Below are positions 26,802 to 40,605 of a stretch of DNA of 64,000 bases, piece after piece (the first letter of the stretch is position 1; the number at the start of each line of letters is the position of its first letter). The stretch covers positions 2,195,155 through 2,259,154 of the forward strand of contig JANPWX010000338.1 of the NCBI GenBank assembly GCA_024734555.1, given 5' to 3'. Origin of the DNA: Trochalopteron elliotii (lineage: Eukaryota; Chordata; Aves; Passeriformes; Leiothrichidae). Under the pieces are notes generated by a model. That model had not been told where the DNA came from and ran no database searches. It was given only the letters and a program-made list of their open reading frames with translations. The position numbers and the translations under genes were made by a program.

Positions 26802-29570
26802 TGGACTTAACAACTTTATCCTATCCCATAACACATGTGATGAGGGAAAAGAACCCAGGATTTTAGTGCCAGCTCCTGAAGCTTATGTTTTTAAGATGTA
26901 GTCTTCAGCAGCTGGATTTGGATCAGGTGCCAAGATTGAAAAGAAGGCTGACAAACACAAGTGACTTGAAATGATGATTTTTAGGGGGGAACTTTTTGGT
27001 CCAGAAATACCTTTGTTTTTTATGGAATGCTAACATAACTATGAAGCTGACTTAGCAAGCCTTATGTCTCTAGGTTTCCATTCATTACAGAGAGCTGTAC
27101 ACTTCCACAGGAAAAAAAGTGGAGCCACAAATATTGGCCTACAGCTTCCAGATAATCTTTATCTGAGAAGCAGGGCTGTCTCTCAAGGTATGTGGAAGAA
27201 TTCTTACAAATACAAACGGAAAAGTGTTCTTTCTGTAATTGAATAATCTAAATGGCTACTATGGCCTCCCTGTGGATTTCCTATCAAAATGCCAACTCAA
27301 CCTGTTCATGATTACCGTGTGAGAGCCAAAGAGTTCACAACCTGCAGTGGGAAAACTGCAGAACATGGTAAAAAAAGGAACCTAGGAAAACTGAGACTGC
27401 TTCACCACATTATTATTATTTAATACATTATTAAATTGCGGCAGTCTGAGTGAAGATGCTCATAAGGTTATGCTTTTCATGTCCTTTTTAAATTGTTAAA
27501 GGATTCAAGTCACTTTTAAAAAAAAATTGGGTAGAACAAAGTGTGCTACAGAAGATTTACCATTAACACTTAGACAGTCTTGCTGTACTTCAGACAGGCC
27601 ACCCCTCAGGCAAATTTATGTAATCTACACAACACACAATTTCATAGGCATGAACACTTGCAGGGCAGGATTGAGATGAAGAAGATTTACACTGCTGGAG
27701 AGCAGGCAGGCTGCTGCTTCTAGGGGTGCTTTCTGGAGCTGTTTAGTGTATTCAGTATTTTTGGAGGCTAGAGGAGCAGTTTTAAACTGTGTTTAGCGCA
27801 AAATTTAGAGTAACAGAGGTTTTAAGTAGTCCAGATGGTCTCAGCACTTGGTTGCTGCAGGCAGGATGGTGATTTCAGAGGATGTTCATGGGCTGATGCA
27901 GGAATCCAGGATGTGAAGGCATGAAGTGTTCTGATCCCTATAAGTTTGCAAGCCCGGGAAGGAAGGAGAGGTGCTGCAGGGCCTTCAGAGATATTCGAAA
28001 TACCTCCCTTGCAGGATGTCTGATTTTTGTCTCATCCTTGGCAGGAGAGCACACAGACCCATTCTATCATCTGATCTGCTGTGGGGTGCTGATGTGATGT
28101 GCTCTGCTATTCCACTGCTGCTGATTCTCCCTGCTCTGCACTTCTGGGATTTACTGCTGCAGCAACTGTGCTCTGAGGAACACAGAGAGTGAGGCTCTAG
28201 GCCAGAGCTGCAACTGCTGCTGCAGATGAGGCTGGGCAGTGAAGAGCATAAGCAGGCAAGGAGCTGCCATTGCCTTCTCTTTCTCAGGCTGCAACACATC
28301 CCTGATCCCTGCTTCCAGCCCAGCAGGCATGGCAATATTGCCTACCCCAGTGCAATGGGAACAACCTGTGTGCTAAATGTGGCCCAGCTGGACCAGACCC
28401 GTCTTGTTCAGCATAAATAGTGCTGGTTTGAAGCTAATTAAAACAAAGTGAGGATAATAGCCTTCTGAAACTATAGAGGGGAATCAAAACTTCAAACAAG
28501 CAATTTCAGTAAGAAGTAAAATTTGGTTTTTGTTTTTATCTAAGCTTTTAGGAGGTGTTTGTTAGATCAAGACAGCTATTGTGACCTAGTATGATGTCTT
28601 AAAATACCCATCCAAATAAATCCTTGGTGAATTTTAAGGTCAGGAAAGACTTTTGTGACTATGAAGGAATAGATCAGCTCTAGTTCCTATTTCAAAGGAA
28701 TGCCTTGGAGTCAGAAAAGCAGTTTTCTGCCCCTTAAAGAAAAAAGAGTTATGTTTGATATATTATCTAGGGAAGACTATTTGGGACAGACACATCTGAC
28801 CCAGAGGTGGGTGGGAAGAGAGCAAACACAACTGAATCATGTGCATTGGGTGTTTGCATTGTGCTAACAAAGAAAGAACCCAAATACCTGTAGCTCTGTC
28901 AGCTCCCCTCTGACTGGTGTGCTTGTACATTTGGTGTTTTAGCAAGTGATAGGATGCAGAAGAGTTGGCTGCAGAGGTTTGGGCAGGTGCTAGAATGAAA
29001 TGGGCCAACACCATAGTCTGGTTCATGGCTGTGTTGATATGCAAATAAACCACAGCAAGTAATGAAATGTATGTGTTGTTTCACACTGAGCCAGGTAAAT
29101 TCAGTTTAAAAAAAGAGTCTGGTGGCATATTAGATTGCTTATAGGAATAAAGTACCTACTTTGTAGTCTCACTTTCACACCGGTAATTAGCATTAAATTC
29201 CTGTTTTGGAAAACGATTGGATTCTGCTGAGGCTTTTTTGGAAACAAAATGAAAAGTTTCTTTGCTCCCGAGTGCTGACTTATTTATTATGTTCTTTGCA
29301 TAGAATAACTGGAAAAAGGCTTTCTGCTTCATGCTGAATTTGGCTCAGGTTTAAATGTGCTTTTGCATATTTTCTTTTCCTGTAACTATAATTGCTTTCA
29401 GTGAGCCTTGATTATTGTCATCTACTGTCATGCCCTAGTGCATCTGACCAGTTACAATTGCACAGTAAAATAGCACTTTTGTATGATTTTTATCTGTGTC
29501 TACAATTTTTATGTTGCAGTTGTATAATATCCTGATTGTACCTCTGATATTTTAATGCTTAGTCCCTTAA

Positions 29571-29593
29571 AGTGGATCTTGAAAAGATCCACT
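29571..29593. repeat. Tight hairpin, 10-bp perfect stem, 3-base loop
   Basis: AGTGGATCTT (29571-29580), loop GAA, AAGATCCACT (29584-29593). It is too short to be a miRNA precursor. It could be a small cruciform or chance. Confidence 0.9.
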
Positions 29594-32500
29594 AAAGTCC
29601 TGTTCCTTAGTATATTACCTGAAATGGATAAGCGAGTAGAGCATACTTACAGGCCCTCTTTTGTATTCCTGCTTATGCCAAATTCACTTTTTTTTTTTGG
29701 CCAGGTCTCTGAGACATAATTATCCAGAATTGTATCTATCAGACTTAGGTGAAGCTTTTATGTGGAGATCAAATGCCTTCTATTTCATAGGCAAGCTTAC
29801 TCTACAGAACAGAAGAGCTCACTGGGAACCTTTGAGATATGGCTCTGCTCCCTTGCAAGTGGGGTGATGCTCTCTCAGTTGCAGAGGGCCCTCCTAGGGC
29901 TCCACCTTTACTGTTTTTCAAAATTTTTTTGTTGTTATTCAACCAACAACTCATTCATACTACAGCCCCCACCTCAATCACAGCTTTTAACTGTCTTGTC
30001 TTCTCCTGTGCCTGTTTCTGGATCTGGCTTCCTCTTTGATAGTTCAGTATCCTCCCTCTCCCTCTGCTATCTCCACTAGGACAACTTTGGATGCTGCACA
30101 TGATCCACCTCCTCCTCCCCTCCACCGAGCCGTGTCCTTGCCACTGACATTATTCCTAACCCAGCATTCACCATGTGTTCTCCTTCTTCCTCTCATGGCC
30201 TCTCTAATGCCTAGAATTTCAAAAATGTTTGTACCCTTCCAGCCTCTCCTCAACTCTTCCACACTTGAACCCTTTGGTCTCTTTTTGTATGACAACATTG
30301 GAGTTGGCCCCTGGAGGGTTCCTTGCTTCCTTTGCCCTATTTAGCTTTACTCTCAAGGGGGATAAAGTGAACCAAGACCTATAACGGGGTAGGTCATGTA
30401 GCTAGATCAAACCTGGAGCTGCAGGTACAAATATGGGAAGACCTAGCTAGGAGGTCTGTTAATTTACATTTTTTATATGAAGGTTCAAAGGAGCAGAACA
30501 GCTCTGTGAGCTTTTATACTCAAATGAATTCTTCTCTACTGCCAGGTATAGGATCTAATGATTTAAGGCTGGAGTATGAAGGCTAGTCCTGTTAGTAGGA
30601 GCTCAACCAGAGAATAACACAGAATCTGCACTCACTGTTGCTTGGCTTCACTTGGAACATTGTGTCTCTCTAAGTCATGTCTCTTCCTCAATGTTTCTTC
30701 TTGTTTTTCACTTTCATTTGGTTTGTCCCTCAAATTTAAAAGAACCCTTCATTGTAAAATGGTAGCAACCTCTCCTTACACGTGTCTGTTGCTAAATGAA
30801 CTACGTTATTTAATTAGCAATTGTCTCATAAATAATTGAATTGAGTCATACATAGATTTCAGTCTAAGGTGCTATTTAACTTGGTGTTAATTAAGGTGAC
30901 TAATAAAAGAGATAAGAAAACATGAATAATGAAGTCAATCTCTCTACCACATCATCCACAACACTTACATGGCCTTGGTTACCTGGAGAAGTAAGATGAA
31001 AAGCTCTTTTTCTCAGCCAAGGGAATCTCTGGTTGTGTTTTCCCTGGATCTGTATTTTAAGCTATTCAGGACACACTGACCCACAGTTACATTGTGCTAC
31101 TGAGAGCAATTAGATTTACTTAGCTTTCCTTTTATTTGAGAGAAACTAGAATATAATTGTGTAGGTTTTAAAATTAACTTTTAAGCACTATTTCAATCAA
31201 GCTCATATAAACAAGAGGTTTCTTTTTTAATTTGTTTTGTTTTGCTTTTAATGAGAGAAAGAACTGGTAGTTTTTGAAAGGTTTTTCTGGTTTGACATTG
31301 ACTTTTAAAATTCTGCTTGTTTCAAAGGAACTGCCAAATGCTGGAAAGCTTGCCTGTTCTTGCTTTCTAGTTATCCTGGCATAATACCAGATGTAAGTCT
31401 CAAATGCTGATTAAATCTCAAACAGAACGGAGATCCAGAATTAGTTGCTTGCAGGATGTCATACCTTATAAACACCAGGGGAGAAATAAATTAACACATC
31501 TCAAGATGGATTATGGTAAAGGTCTAGAATACATAAATAATTGTTTAATGATGTGACATTTACACTTCCTGTATTAAACTATATTAGCTGAATCATTAAT
31601 GGAATAATTAGCTGAACCAATACAGAGAATAAGAAGTTGTTGCCCTGGTGAGGCAGGAACAAGATATAGAGCAATAGATCAGGAAACAGGACAAAATTTA
31701 AAGATCACTTTTCTTCCCTGTGGTAAAACTTGAAAGCTCAGCAAAAGGGGCACTGAGCCTGCTTTCAAGGATGGTCTCCATAGCAGCACTCCAGACTTCA
31801 GAGAAAGCTTTGTCAAGAGCTTATCTTGTCAGTTTTGACTACTCTGTACAACCTGGCTCTACCCACATCTGAAAAGTCATATCTGAAACCAGGCCTTGCT
31901 CTCTGCTTGAATGGGCAACTTGGCATGTCTCTACTGGACCGCTGGGTGAGAATACACTGCTGTGGCCATGGCATCTCTGCTTTGTAAGGTAGGGCCATGG
32001 CACAGGTTGTCAGATCTGAAATCTTCTGAGTTGCAGGTCATGCTAAGAACAGTGTGTCAGGAGACAAAACAAATTCATCAGTTTACCATGTATTTTATTC
32101 CTGAGAAGTCTAATGCTTTGATGGCTGAAAAAGAACAAAATGCACCCCCCAAATCAAACCAACCACTTCCCCCTACCAAACCTCTTCTCACTGATAGAGG
32201 TCATGGTGCATGGAGGGGAAGGCTTTGTTACTGTTGATATTCCTCATGGAGTCGCCAAAGCTCCTGACTGAAGTCTGATCTTCTAGCTGTATTTGGGGTA
32301 ACCAAGAGCTAGAGCTTCACTGCCTGGGCAATAAAATAGAAAAGTCCATGAACACAAGCAAAGGCATTAGAAACCCCTCTGTTGGGAGTTGCCGGTATTA
32401 CTCATATCTCTCCCCCAAAAATATTGCATTTTAAACAGCTCTTAATCCTGCCCAAGGGAACAATAGGTCATTGTTAGATTAGCCTTCAGACTGGTTAAAG

Positions 32501-35500
32501 GTTTGTGTGCTGAGCCACTTTAGCTGGAACTACACCAGCTCACTGGCCTCTGAAGATGAAACCACCAAAGCAAATCTAGACACCAAAGCACCTACACTGT
32601 TTATAGCAGCCATCCTTGCTCAGCAGGTTTCCAGTGTTTCAGGTCTGGTATGAGTCCATAGCTGGCTTTAGAAATGGTCCTGGGCAGGCCTGGGAAGACC
32701 ATTTCCAGACATATTTTTAGAATGACTACACCTAATAATTTTATTGGTCATCCCCAAAGCCTCTGAACTCTTCTGACCCCTGGCTGAAGAAATGCTGCCA
32801 CCAGGTCCTTCTCTGAATAGTTCTTAGAGCTCCTTCTTGTCCTCAGTGGCCTCTATTCTTCCAGGCCACAAAGTCCTGGTGATTCCTTCACAGTCTGACA
32901 AGTCTGAAGAGGTTGCGGAGTTGAAGAGGTTTAGGTGAGCATTATGGGCAGTGCTTAAGGCAGAAAGCCTGGTTACTCTTCAAGGTGTGGAAGAGAGAAT
33001 TGTGAGTTAAAATCAGCAGACAGAGAGCACTGGACACTTGCAGAGGCTTTAGTCAGCTTGAGAGCTCTCTGCTTGCTTTTCTCTGTGGTGCCAACCTGCT
33101 GCAGCAGCAGGGAAAGGGGGAAAGAGGAGCTGTCACAAAGCACTGGCTCCAACAGCGGGCTGTGCTTGCCTGGCATCACTCCTGGCTCTGAGTCAGCTGA
33201 TAACTGAGTAAAATTAGGTCACCTGCCAACATGTTCTTGGCTTTCAATGTAATATTTGAGGTTAGGTAAATAGATTAGTGAGAGAGAGCTGGCTCTGAGA
33301 ATAGAGTGCTTGATGGAAGAATGTGTGGGTCCCTTAATTTGGTTTTGTACAACTCCTAATGGTCCTGGGGAAGTCCTGGCTATGATCACAGCTGCAGATT
33401 CAGCCTTTTGCTGTGGGAGAGGCCCCCATGGGACTGCTGTGTACTGGAAGCTGGTACCTTGGGAAAGGAGGGGGTAGATATGCTGCCTCCAGGGGAGAGA
33501 CTGGTGGGGCTGGGTGTTTGGTGAACTGTCAGCCTGGCCACATGCTCTGTGAGGAGTGAAGTTTTCCTGCTCCCATGGCTCCCTAAGCCCTCCCCAGCAG
33601 CCAGAGAGAAAGGGTGCCTGGGGAAACACGTGGGTTGGTTCTCCCCACTCTCCCATTCCTGAACTGATGGTACAGCTGTTCTGCCAAAAGTGAATGTTTT
33701 TTCAAAGAGGCACTAGCTGCTGTGTGGGGAACACAGATGAGAAGATTCAAGTGAGAAGTAGGATTTTAATTCAGAGCAAAGGCAGAAAGCTGCAATATGT
33801 GTGGTATGTTCAGCACAGCTTTGAGGCCTTGCTGTCCTGTTTTTAATTATATCCTAATATGATAGCATGCCACATTATTCATGTTCTTAATAATGGCTTG
33901 TATTGTTTAAGGAGATGCAAACAGAGAGACCCTGGGGATGTACAAATCTCAGACATTTTAAATGTAGTAAGTTTCAACTACTTCAAGTGCTTGTTTATTT
34001 TAAAGGGATATGTCTTTATCTGCAGCAAACCCAGCATCTCTCAGTACAGGCCAAGAGAGACTTCAGTGGGACTGCATGATTCTTAGCTCAGATTCAAGGA
34101 TCCATCACTGATTTGTTTGATGTAGGCTGCTACAAGATGTTTTACAAAATGTTTCTGCATCGTCTTTAAGCAGAAAACTTGCTTGAGTATTACTCTCTAT
34201 GAATAAAAATGATTTACCGTGGCAGGTTTGATATCATTATATATCAACCAAGGGACTGACAGTCATGTTTATGTGAGAAAAATATTTGGTGCTAGAACAC
34301 AATGCTCTTAATGGCATTTGGTGAAGAAAGTTTTATCTACAAACTGACTTCTTTTATTTTTCAAAAATAATTAATTAATTAATTTTTTAAACACCCTTTT
34401 TAAATTTAACTATTAACATGAATGAATTTGTGGAGTTCTAGCGTTCTACTGCCAAGGTGCATGACCAGGGCCTGTTCTGTGATGCTGGAGGATAGGGATA
34501 GCCTCACGTAACAGCATGGAAATTAATCTGAAAAAAGATTATATTGTGACAGGATTTAGAAAAGAATAGCAGATGAGAAAGAATTGGATTAGAAGGGAAG
34601 TCATGAAACAATTAACTGAGCTAGGTGATACAGAAGGAGATGTTCAAAAGGCAGTGGAGATAACTGGGTGAAAAAATCTAGACTTAGTGGAAGGGGACAT
34701 CCAGTAAACTGAAAAAAGAGAGGGTTAAGGGAGAATGTGTGTACATCCAGTGATAGCAAAATGACACATTTTCATACCTCGCTGCTCTGAGCTCTTTTTA
34801 GTGACTGCATACAAAAGCCTTACCCTGTTAAGATAGGCACAATCCAGGATCAATATTGTATTCACATCTAGGACCACATCCTGCTTGCCTTGCTGTCCTA
34901 AATAGGGGCATTATTTAAGTAGAATTTATTTGCAGTATGTCAGTTTATTTTATGTATCAGTAATTCCTCTTGAACAAGGAGACTGAGTACCAAGGAAAGA
35001 GGAGTGGGAGAATCTCAGTGGGAATTAGAAAATAATATGGTATATCTCAGTATCCAAACCCATCTTAAACCATAACTCCATGCCCGCATATAGGAATTAT
35101 TAATGGAATTTGTTTCTTCATACAATTTGGACAAAAGCACATGTTCTGCTTAAAAATGGCAGATACAGACGGGGATAATAGTGTGTATCATATAAATCTC
35201 TCTTTAAAAGAAAATTGTTTTTGTTATGATTGGCATCTTAGCATAATTTCAGGATCTAGTTTCCTGAAAATCAGAAGAAATTACCTTAGTCAAAGTACAG
35301 AGTTGGATTTTATACAGTTTTCTTTACAGGAAATGGTTTTAAAGTAATACATTTACACCAAAGCTGGTATATAGTTAACACTTCACTGTTTCTTCCCAAG
35401 TCTAGATGTTAGTTTGGCTATAAGGAAGGAGATTTCAGAAAACATTCTGACAGATGACACCAGTTATCTGTAACTATTTTTCCCTTTAAATTTAAACACT

Positions 35501-37798
35501 GGAGTACCTGATTCTACTTATAAAGGACCTATACCTGCAATGACCTAATTTTGTAGAGACAACTTGCTTCTACTTATTTTTTCCCCCATAAAGGATGCAA
35601 ATGAAAATAAGCCTGTGTTTTAAAATTTTGCCTGAAATAGTGCACATGTTATTTCATCTGCTAGTAATGGAAAATATTACAATACCACCACAGTGGCACA
35701 GTATCAACACTGTGTATTAGCATGGTACTTACACAGAACACCAAAATTCTTTCCAGCCCCTTGCAATACATCCTGGAAAAGTGGAAGGGCATATCTCTTC
35801 CAGTTGGTCCTGGCATGAAATCCAAGATGAGACAAATTGGGAATGAATCACAGTTTGTGTTATAAATATGAGCCTGAAAATGACTCAACTGGAAAAATTC
35901 TGAGCTTTATGCTGAAGGAAGAGCGAGTATTGCTGAGTAGACTATTTGTCTCGGTCACTTTACAGGGGAGCTGTGGTGTGATCATGGTCTTGGCTTGAGA
36001 CAGGCAGGGTCTCCAGTGTTATGAAAATGCATCCATTTTGCAAGGCAGGAGGTTCTAATCCCCTGGCATCATCTTTTGGAACTTGATCTAGCTTATTATT
36101 CTGCAGATACTGTTTTTTTTTTTTTCCCCCTTGGCTTCTAAGGAATTATAACTTTTTCTATGGCATGTGATGGGGATAAAGATCTGTACTTCAGGAGCTA
36201 CCTGTAATTGAAGTAGGGTGAAGTACTCAAGAAAAAAGGCCTTTCCCCACCCCTGCCCCCCCGCCCTCTATTTTGGTCTAAGAAAGCTTCTGTAATTCTG
36301 TTGGAGGAGTAGGAGTTGCAGAAATGAAAATGTATGCAGGCTAAAGGGGAACTGAGGGGAAAACACCTTTGATTCAAGTGCTATTATTATTGCTAAAATG
36401 TCAGACATTTATATTATGTAATACATCTATAATATTTTAGGAAATAGCATTTCATGTGAAGACAGGGAATGCCCTCTCCCTGGTAAATTTGCAGCCCTAA
36501 CTGAATGATTAATGAATTCAGAGTCTGGGTATTTAACTATGTATAAAAATGATAATGTGCCAGCTTGTGTCTTGGGATAATGGAGGCAGGCTACTCCTGA
36601 CAGTTATCTAAAGGGATTTAATTTCCCAGACATTTAATCCAAGTTGTTTTGTGCCCTGGTCTGCACAACACTGTATTTCAATGCAATATTATGTAGCAAA
36701 GACATTAACATCTTAGAAGGTATATCATATGTGATAAGTTTTTCATTCAGGAGAGTCATAGGGCAGCACCAAAATGCCATGCTGTAGAGTTTGGCTGTCA
36801 TGATCAATTTGTAGAATGAAATATCTGTTTTATTTCTGGTAAATCAAAATCAACTGTGAAACTTATTTATTGCCATAGGGACCATATTTAAAATTCCAGA
36901 ATCTTCTCAGTTGATTAATTTGATCTGGGGAGTTTACAGACTGCTTGAATAGTAAATATCATCTTAGTTTAAAAAATTACAACTTTGGTAAGGATATATG
37001 ATATAAAATCCTACAACAAATCAGGATTCTGAGAGATGATCAAAATCACATCAGTGGGAAGATGAATGAAATAAAATTAAGATCTTACACTGAAAATAAC
37101 ATTCCTATCTATAGCTCCTCACTGTGTCTTTCTACCTAGATAAGGTCTCTAAATAGCACATAATTATAATGTATAAGTGTTTCTCCAGATTATTATTCTG
37201 TGTAGCATTTGAAAGATAATGTATTCAGTAGTTTTCACACCCCATTCCTGTATTCAGGGGAGGCCTTCTCAGAAGCATGAGAAGACACTCATAGTCTCCA
37301 TACAAATTGATCAGCATATTAAAAATAACTCATTTTTTTCTAACATAATCTAAAAATCTCCCTGTACTTTATTTTAAAATAGGTTTTCTGATAAAGGAGC
37401 TCAATAATGTGTAATTTCATTCTAGTACAGTTTTACGAGAACAGATATTGTCTCTTTTAAATTATATTACTCAAGATTGCTGGCTGAAGCCTCCAGTAGA
37501 AGGTTACAAAAAACTATGCAAAGCTATGGAAAAGGCCAACAGCAGTATACTTAGCAAACACAGTCCCATCCAAAATAGAAGTGGTTTTACCAAAGCATCA
37601 GAGCTCAGGCTTCTATTACTCATGTCTTGCTTACCTCTCTTATTTCCCATTGGGAAAGACACATACTCAAAATTTTTCCTTTGTGTGGCTTCTACCTTTT
37701 TTTTTATGCCTCAGTGAGATGTGGAAAACAGGATGGAGACCCTCACTTCCCCTTCTTAAAAAAATACACCTCTTTGGCTTCCAAATATCTACCACAGC
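29594..37798. other. Unique AT-rich DNA, no gene seen
   Basis: A C+T-rich interval at 29990-30340 yields a Pro/Leu-rich 102-codon frame, and 33219-33656 yields a 145-codon minus frame. Neither shows codon bias or a domain. TTAA-rich palindromic sequence occurs at 34365-34388 and the 13-T run at 36113. Confidence 0.6.
36113..36125 (+). repeat. Poly-T tract, 13 T
   Basis: A run of 13 T followed by CCCCC. It is unremarkable low-complexity DNA. Confidence 0.9.
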
Positions 37799-38904
37799 TA
37801 TGGTGGATTGACCTTGTCTGGATGCCAGATGCCCACAAAGCCTGTCTATCCCTCCCCTCCTCAACTGGACAGGGTAGAGAAAATATAATGAAAGATTCAT
37901 GAACTGAGATAAGGAGAGGGAGAGATCATTTACTGATTACTATCATGGGTAAATCAGACTGAATTTGGGGATATTAATTGAATTTATTACCATCAAAACT
38001 AGAGCAGGATAATGAGAGAAGTAAAACAAACCTTAAAAACAACTTTCCCCCACCCTCTATCTACACATGCTTTACTTCTTCCCCCCAGCAGCTCAGGGAG
38101 ATGTGGAATGAGGGTTACAGTCTGTTCATCACACGTTATTCCTGTCACTGCTCAGGAAGAGGAGTCTTTCCCCTGCTGCACCAGGGGGTGTCTCCCACAG
38201 GAGACAGTCCTCCATGAACTTCTCCAGTGTGAACTCATCCCATGGGCAGAGGTTCTCCACAAAGGGGCTGCAAACATGAGTCACTCTTCCACCAGGTGCA
38301 GTCCTTCAAGGACAGGCTGCTCCACTGTGGGTCCCTGACAGGATCACAAGTCCTACCAAGAAATCTGCTCCAGCATGGGCTCCTCTCTCCATGGGGCTGC
38401 AGATCCTGCAGCCTGCCTGGAGCCTGCTCTGGCACAGGCCTCCCACAGTGTCACAGCCTCCTCTCACACATCCACCTGCTCTGGTGTGGGTCTCCCCCAC
38501 GGGCTGCAAGGGGATCTCTGCATTCCCATGGACCTCCCTGGGCTGCAGGAGCACAGCTGCCTCACCGTGGGCTGCACCATGGGCTGCAGGGGAATCTCCT
38601 GTGCCTGGAACACCTCCTGCCTTCCTTCTCTACACTGACTGTGTAGTTGTTCCACTCATATCTTCTCACTCTGCTCTTCTCTGGATACAATTACCTTTGT
38701 GAAATAACTGTATTTCCTTCTTAAATCCATTATCACAGTGGTGCTGCTGCCATCTCTGATTGGCTCAGCCTTGGCCAGAAGCTCATCCATCCTGGAGCCA
38801 TCTGGTGTTGGCTCTGCAGAACATGGTGAGCAGCTTCTCACAGAAGCCATCCCCATAGCCAGAAACGCCCCAGTACCAAAACTTTGCCCTGCAAACTCAA
38901 TAGA
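37799..38904 (-). mobile_element. Solitary LTR of an ERVL-like endogenous retrovirus (songbird-abundant family)
   Basis: A block of about 1.1 kb matches, from memory, an avian ERVL-type long terminal repeat inserted on the minus strand. Signs in the sequence: the + strand starts with a TGGTGGATTGACC-type end at 37801 and finishes with a TTTGCCCTGCAAACTCAATA-type end near 38902. The middle (38150-38620) is built from degenerate GC-rich subrepeats with CTGCTC-CA-TGGG and GGGCTGCAG cores. A minus-strand AATAAA lies at 37983-37988, suitable as the LTR polyadenylation signal. The terminal dinucleotides appear mutated from the usual TG...CA. The five bases on each side (ACAGC and GTTCT) do not form a target duplication, so the copy looks old. 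No gag, pol or env sequence flanks it, which fits recombination between two LTRs. The open frames inside it (up to 134 codons) are chance. Confidence 0.78.
37983..37988 (-). promoter_or_regulatory. AATAAA polyadenylation signal of the LTR
   Basis: Minus-strand AATAAA (TTTATT on +) lies near the 3' end of the minus-strand LTR, where the R/U5 polyadenylation signal of this family is expected. The assignment depends on the LTR call. No transcript evidence is available from the sequence. Confidence 0.45.
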
Positions 38905-40526
38905 GTTCTTCCAGTCCTTCCCCCATCCCGTCACCTGTCATTTCCCATCTGAGATGAGAAGATTGACTCTAAAGCAACTCTTCTTTTTGTGCAAGCTTTG
39001 TATATGAGGGAAAAAAAAAAAAAAAGGCAGAGCTGTATCAGCTTTCCTTCAAAAGAAAAAGGAAAATAAAACCAAAAACCCCAAGGGCATTCACAGCCAG
39101 TTGTTTCCCCTTTGGTGGGTAATTGAGTTTGGTTTCATCCTTCCCTTTTTTGATTGAAGGTGGGATGAAGGCTGGCAGGCTGGTCTCTTCTCTGGGCCAC
39201 AAAAGCAGGACCTCTTAGCAGTGAAAGTATCACAAACTGATCTGGATAAAATTAAAGTAACTCATCTCTGAGAACAGCAGCAAGGCAAGTGCCTGGGTTA
39301 GACTTAGTTTTCTTCCCAGCAGCGAGTTTGGGGTTATGTCTTGGATCTGAAAACATTGTTGAAAATACAGGGATGTTTTGAATATTGCTCAAGCTACTTG
39401 TTAGTTTTATTTATTTGTGTACAGCCTCACTCCATTCCTTGCTCCAGATGTGTGTTACTAGCCACTAGGGTACTGTTTTCATCTCTCATCACACAGTGAG
39501 GGAGGGCCTGCAGCCCCCCACAAAATCTGTGTTTAGAGCTCTTCATAGCAGAGTGGCTTGGGTGCCCCTTATGTCTTGGCACAGCACCAAGTGCAGACAC
39601 AACAGCTGTGCTGGGTCTTGACATATTTAACAGAAGAAACGACCCTGTCAAATATTGTTTTGTATCACAGAATAAAGGTGCAACAATAAAGGTGTGTTTA
39701 GGTGTTGGAATTTTGTCTTCTGCATATCAGATCTTTGAATTTCAGGGTACTTAGAGTCTGAGTACTTAGAGTCAGGGTACTTAGAATCTGTAGGGATAGG
39801 TACCATTTTGGGAAAGTAGCTTTGATGCTGCATGCAATGAAAGCAACCCAGAATGATTTACTTTTCCCCCAACAATCTTTTCCCTCTTTCTCCAAAATAA
39901 GCTACTCAGAATGCAAATATAAGTTTGCAATTTGCCTACAGAAGCATGTATGTGCACTATCATGGTATTACTGAAACACTCAGCAGCCCAAGCTGGGAAA
40001 TGTGATAATTGACAGGTGTGACATAGTAACCTGCAGTGCTGGGAAATGGCCCAGAACCAGTTCCCCTGCTGGCTGAAGGGAAATCTCAGCCCTGGGAGCA
40101 GTGAATACCCTGTTACTGTCTGAAGAGAGAGAATAAAACAATTGCTATTTACATAGGAATTAGATTTAAAAGCTTTATGAGTTGATTCATTCTTTTATTC
40201 ATTTCGAAAGAAGGAAAACAGAAAATTGTTCAAGAAATTCAGTTCTTATTTCTGATTTTTCTTGCTGGAATTTCTGGGTGGAGCTAAAGCCAGCAATAAG
40301 CCCTCATTCATTTTCCCCTTTACATGGAGTCTGTGCTTTACCATTTCTTTGGGTTCCCAAACACTTGTCACATTTTTTTAAAGTCAAGATATGTTTATTC
40401 TCATGTTGACAATATAGAAACTATTAAACCCCTCCCACCCCCAATATTTAATGTACTAGAAGATATTCCAATTGATAAGTACAATCACAATATTCTTAAG
40501 GGATCTTGATCACTTTCTAGAATTCA
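38905..40526. other. Unique DNA right of the LTR, no gene seen
   Basis: Contains an A run near 39011 and the 15-bp minisatellite at 39745-39789. Nothing coding is recognised. Confidence 0.6.
39745..39789 (+). repeat. 15-bp minisatellite, three copies
   Basis: Three tandem units of the form GRGTACTTAGARTCW lie at 39745-39759, 39760-39774 and 39775-39789, with few differences. Because 15 is a multiple of three, all frames through it repeat a five-residue peptide, which explains the DSKYP-like open frame on the minus strand. Confidence 0.92.
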
Positions 40527-40605
40527 GTTGGTTGGTTGTTTTTGGGTTTTTTTGTTTGCTTGTTTTTGTTTTGTTTGTTTGTTTGTTTTTTGTTTATTTA
40601 TTATT
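40527..40605 (+). repeat. GTTT-rich simple repeat
   Basis: A stretch of G and T, built of GGTT and then TTTG units with T-run interruptions, ending in TTTATTTATTATTA. It is ordinary low-complexity sequence. Confidence 0.9.

Larger units (their letters stand above)
23153..29570. other. Unique AT-rich DNA, no gene seen
   Basis: A 139-codon plus frame at 26103-26522 is hydrophobic because the DNA is T-rich. It has no membrane-protein family signature that I recognise. A GCTG-rich stretch at 27960-28360 gives overlapping frames on both strands, including a Ser/Cys-rich 116-codon minus frame, which I treat as compositional. Confidence 0.6.

Noticed and set aside
27960..28360. GCTG-rich stretch considered as a possible old transposon or Ser/Cys-rich exon
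   Set aside because: No family match from memory, no exon boundaries, and frames are open on both strands through composition.
33219..33656. 145-codon minus-strand open frame
   Set aside because: Third positions are not biased, no domain is recognised, and the region is locally GC-richer, which lengthens chance frames.
38012..38702. Overlapping 87-134 codon frames on both strands
   Set aside because: They lie inside the LTR, are produced by its GC-rich subrepeats, and carry no protein signature.
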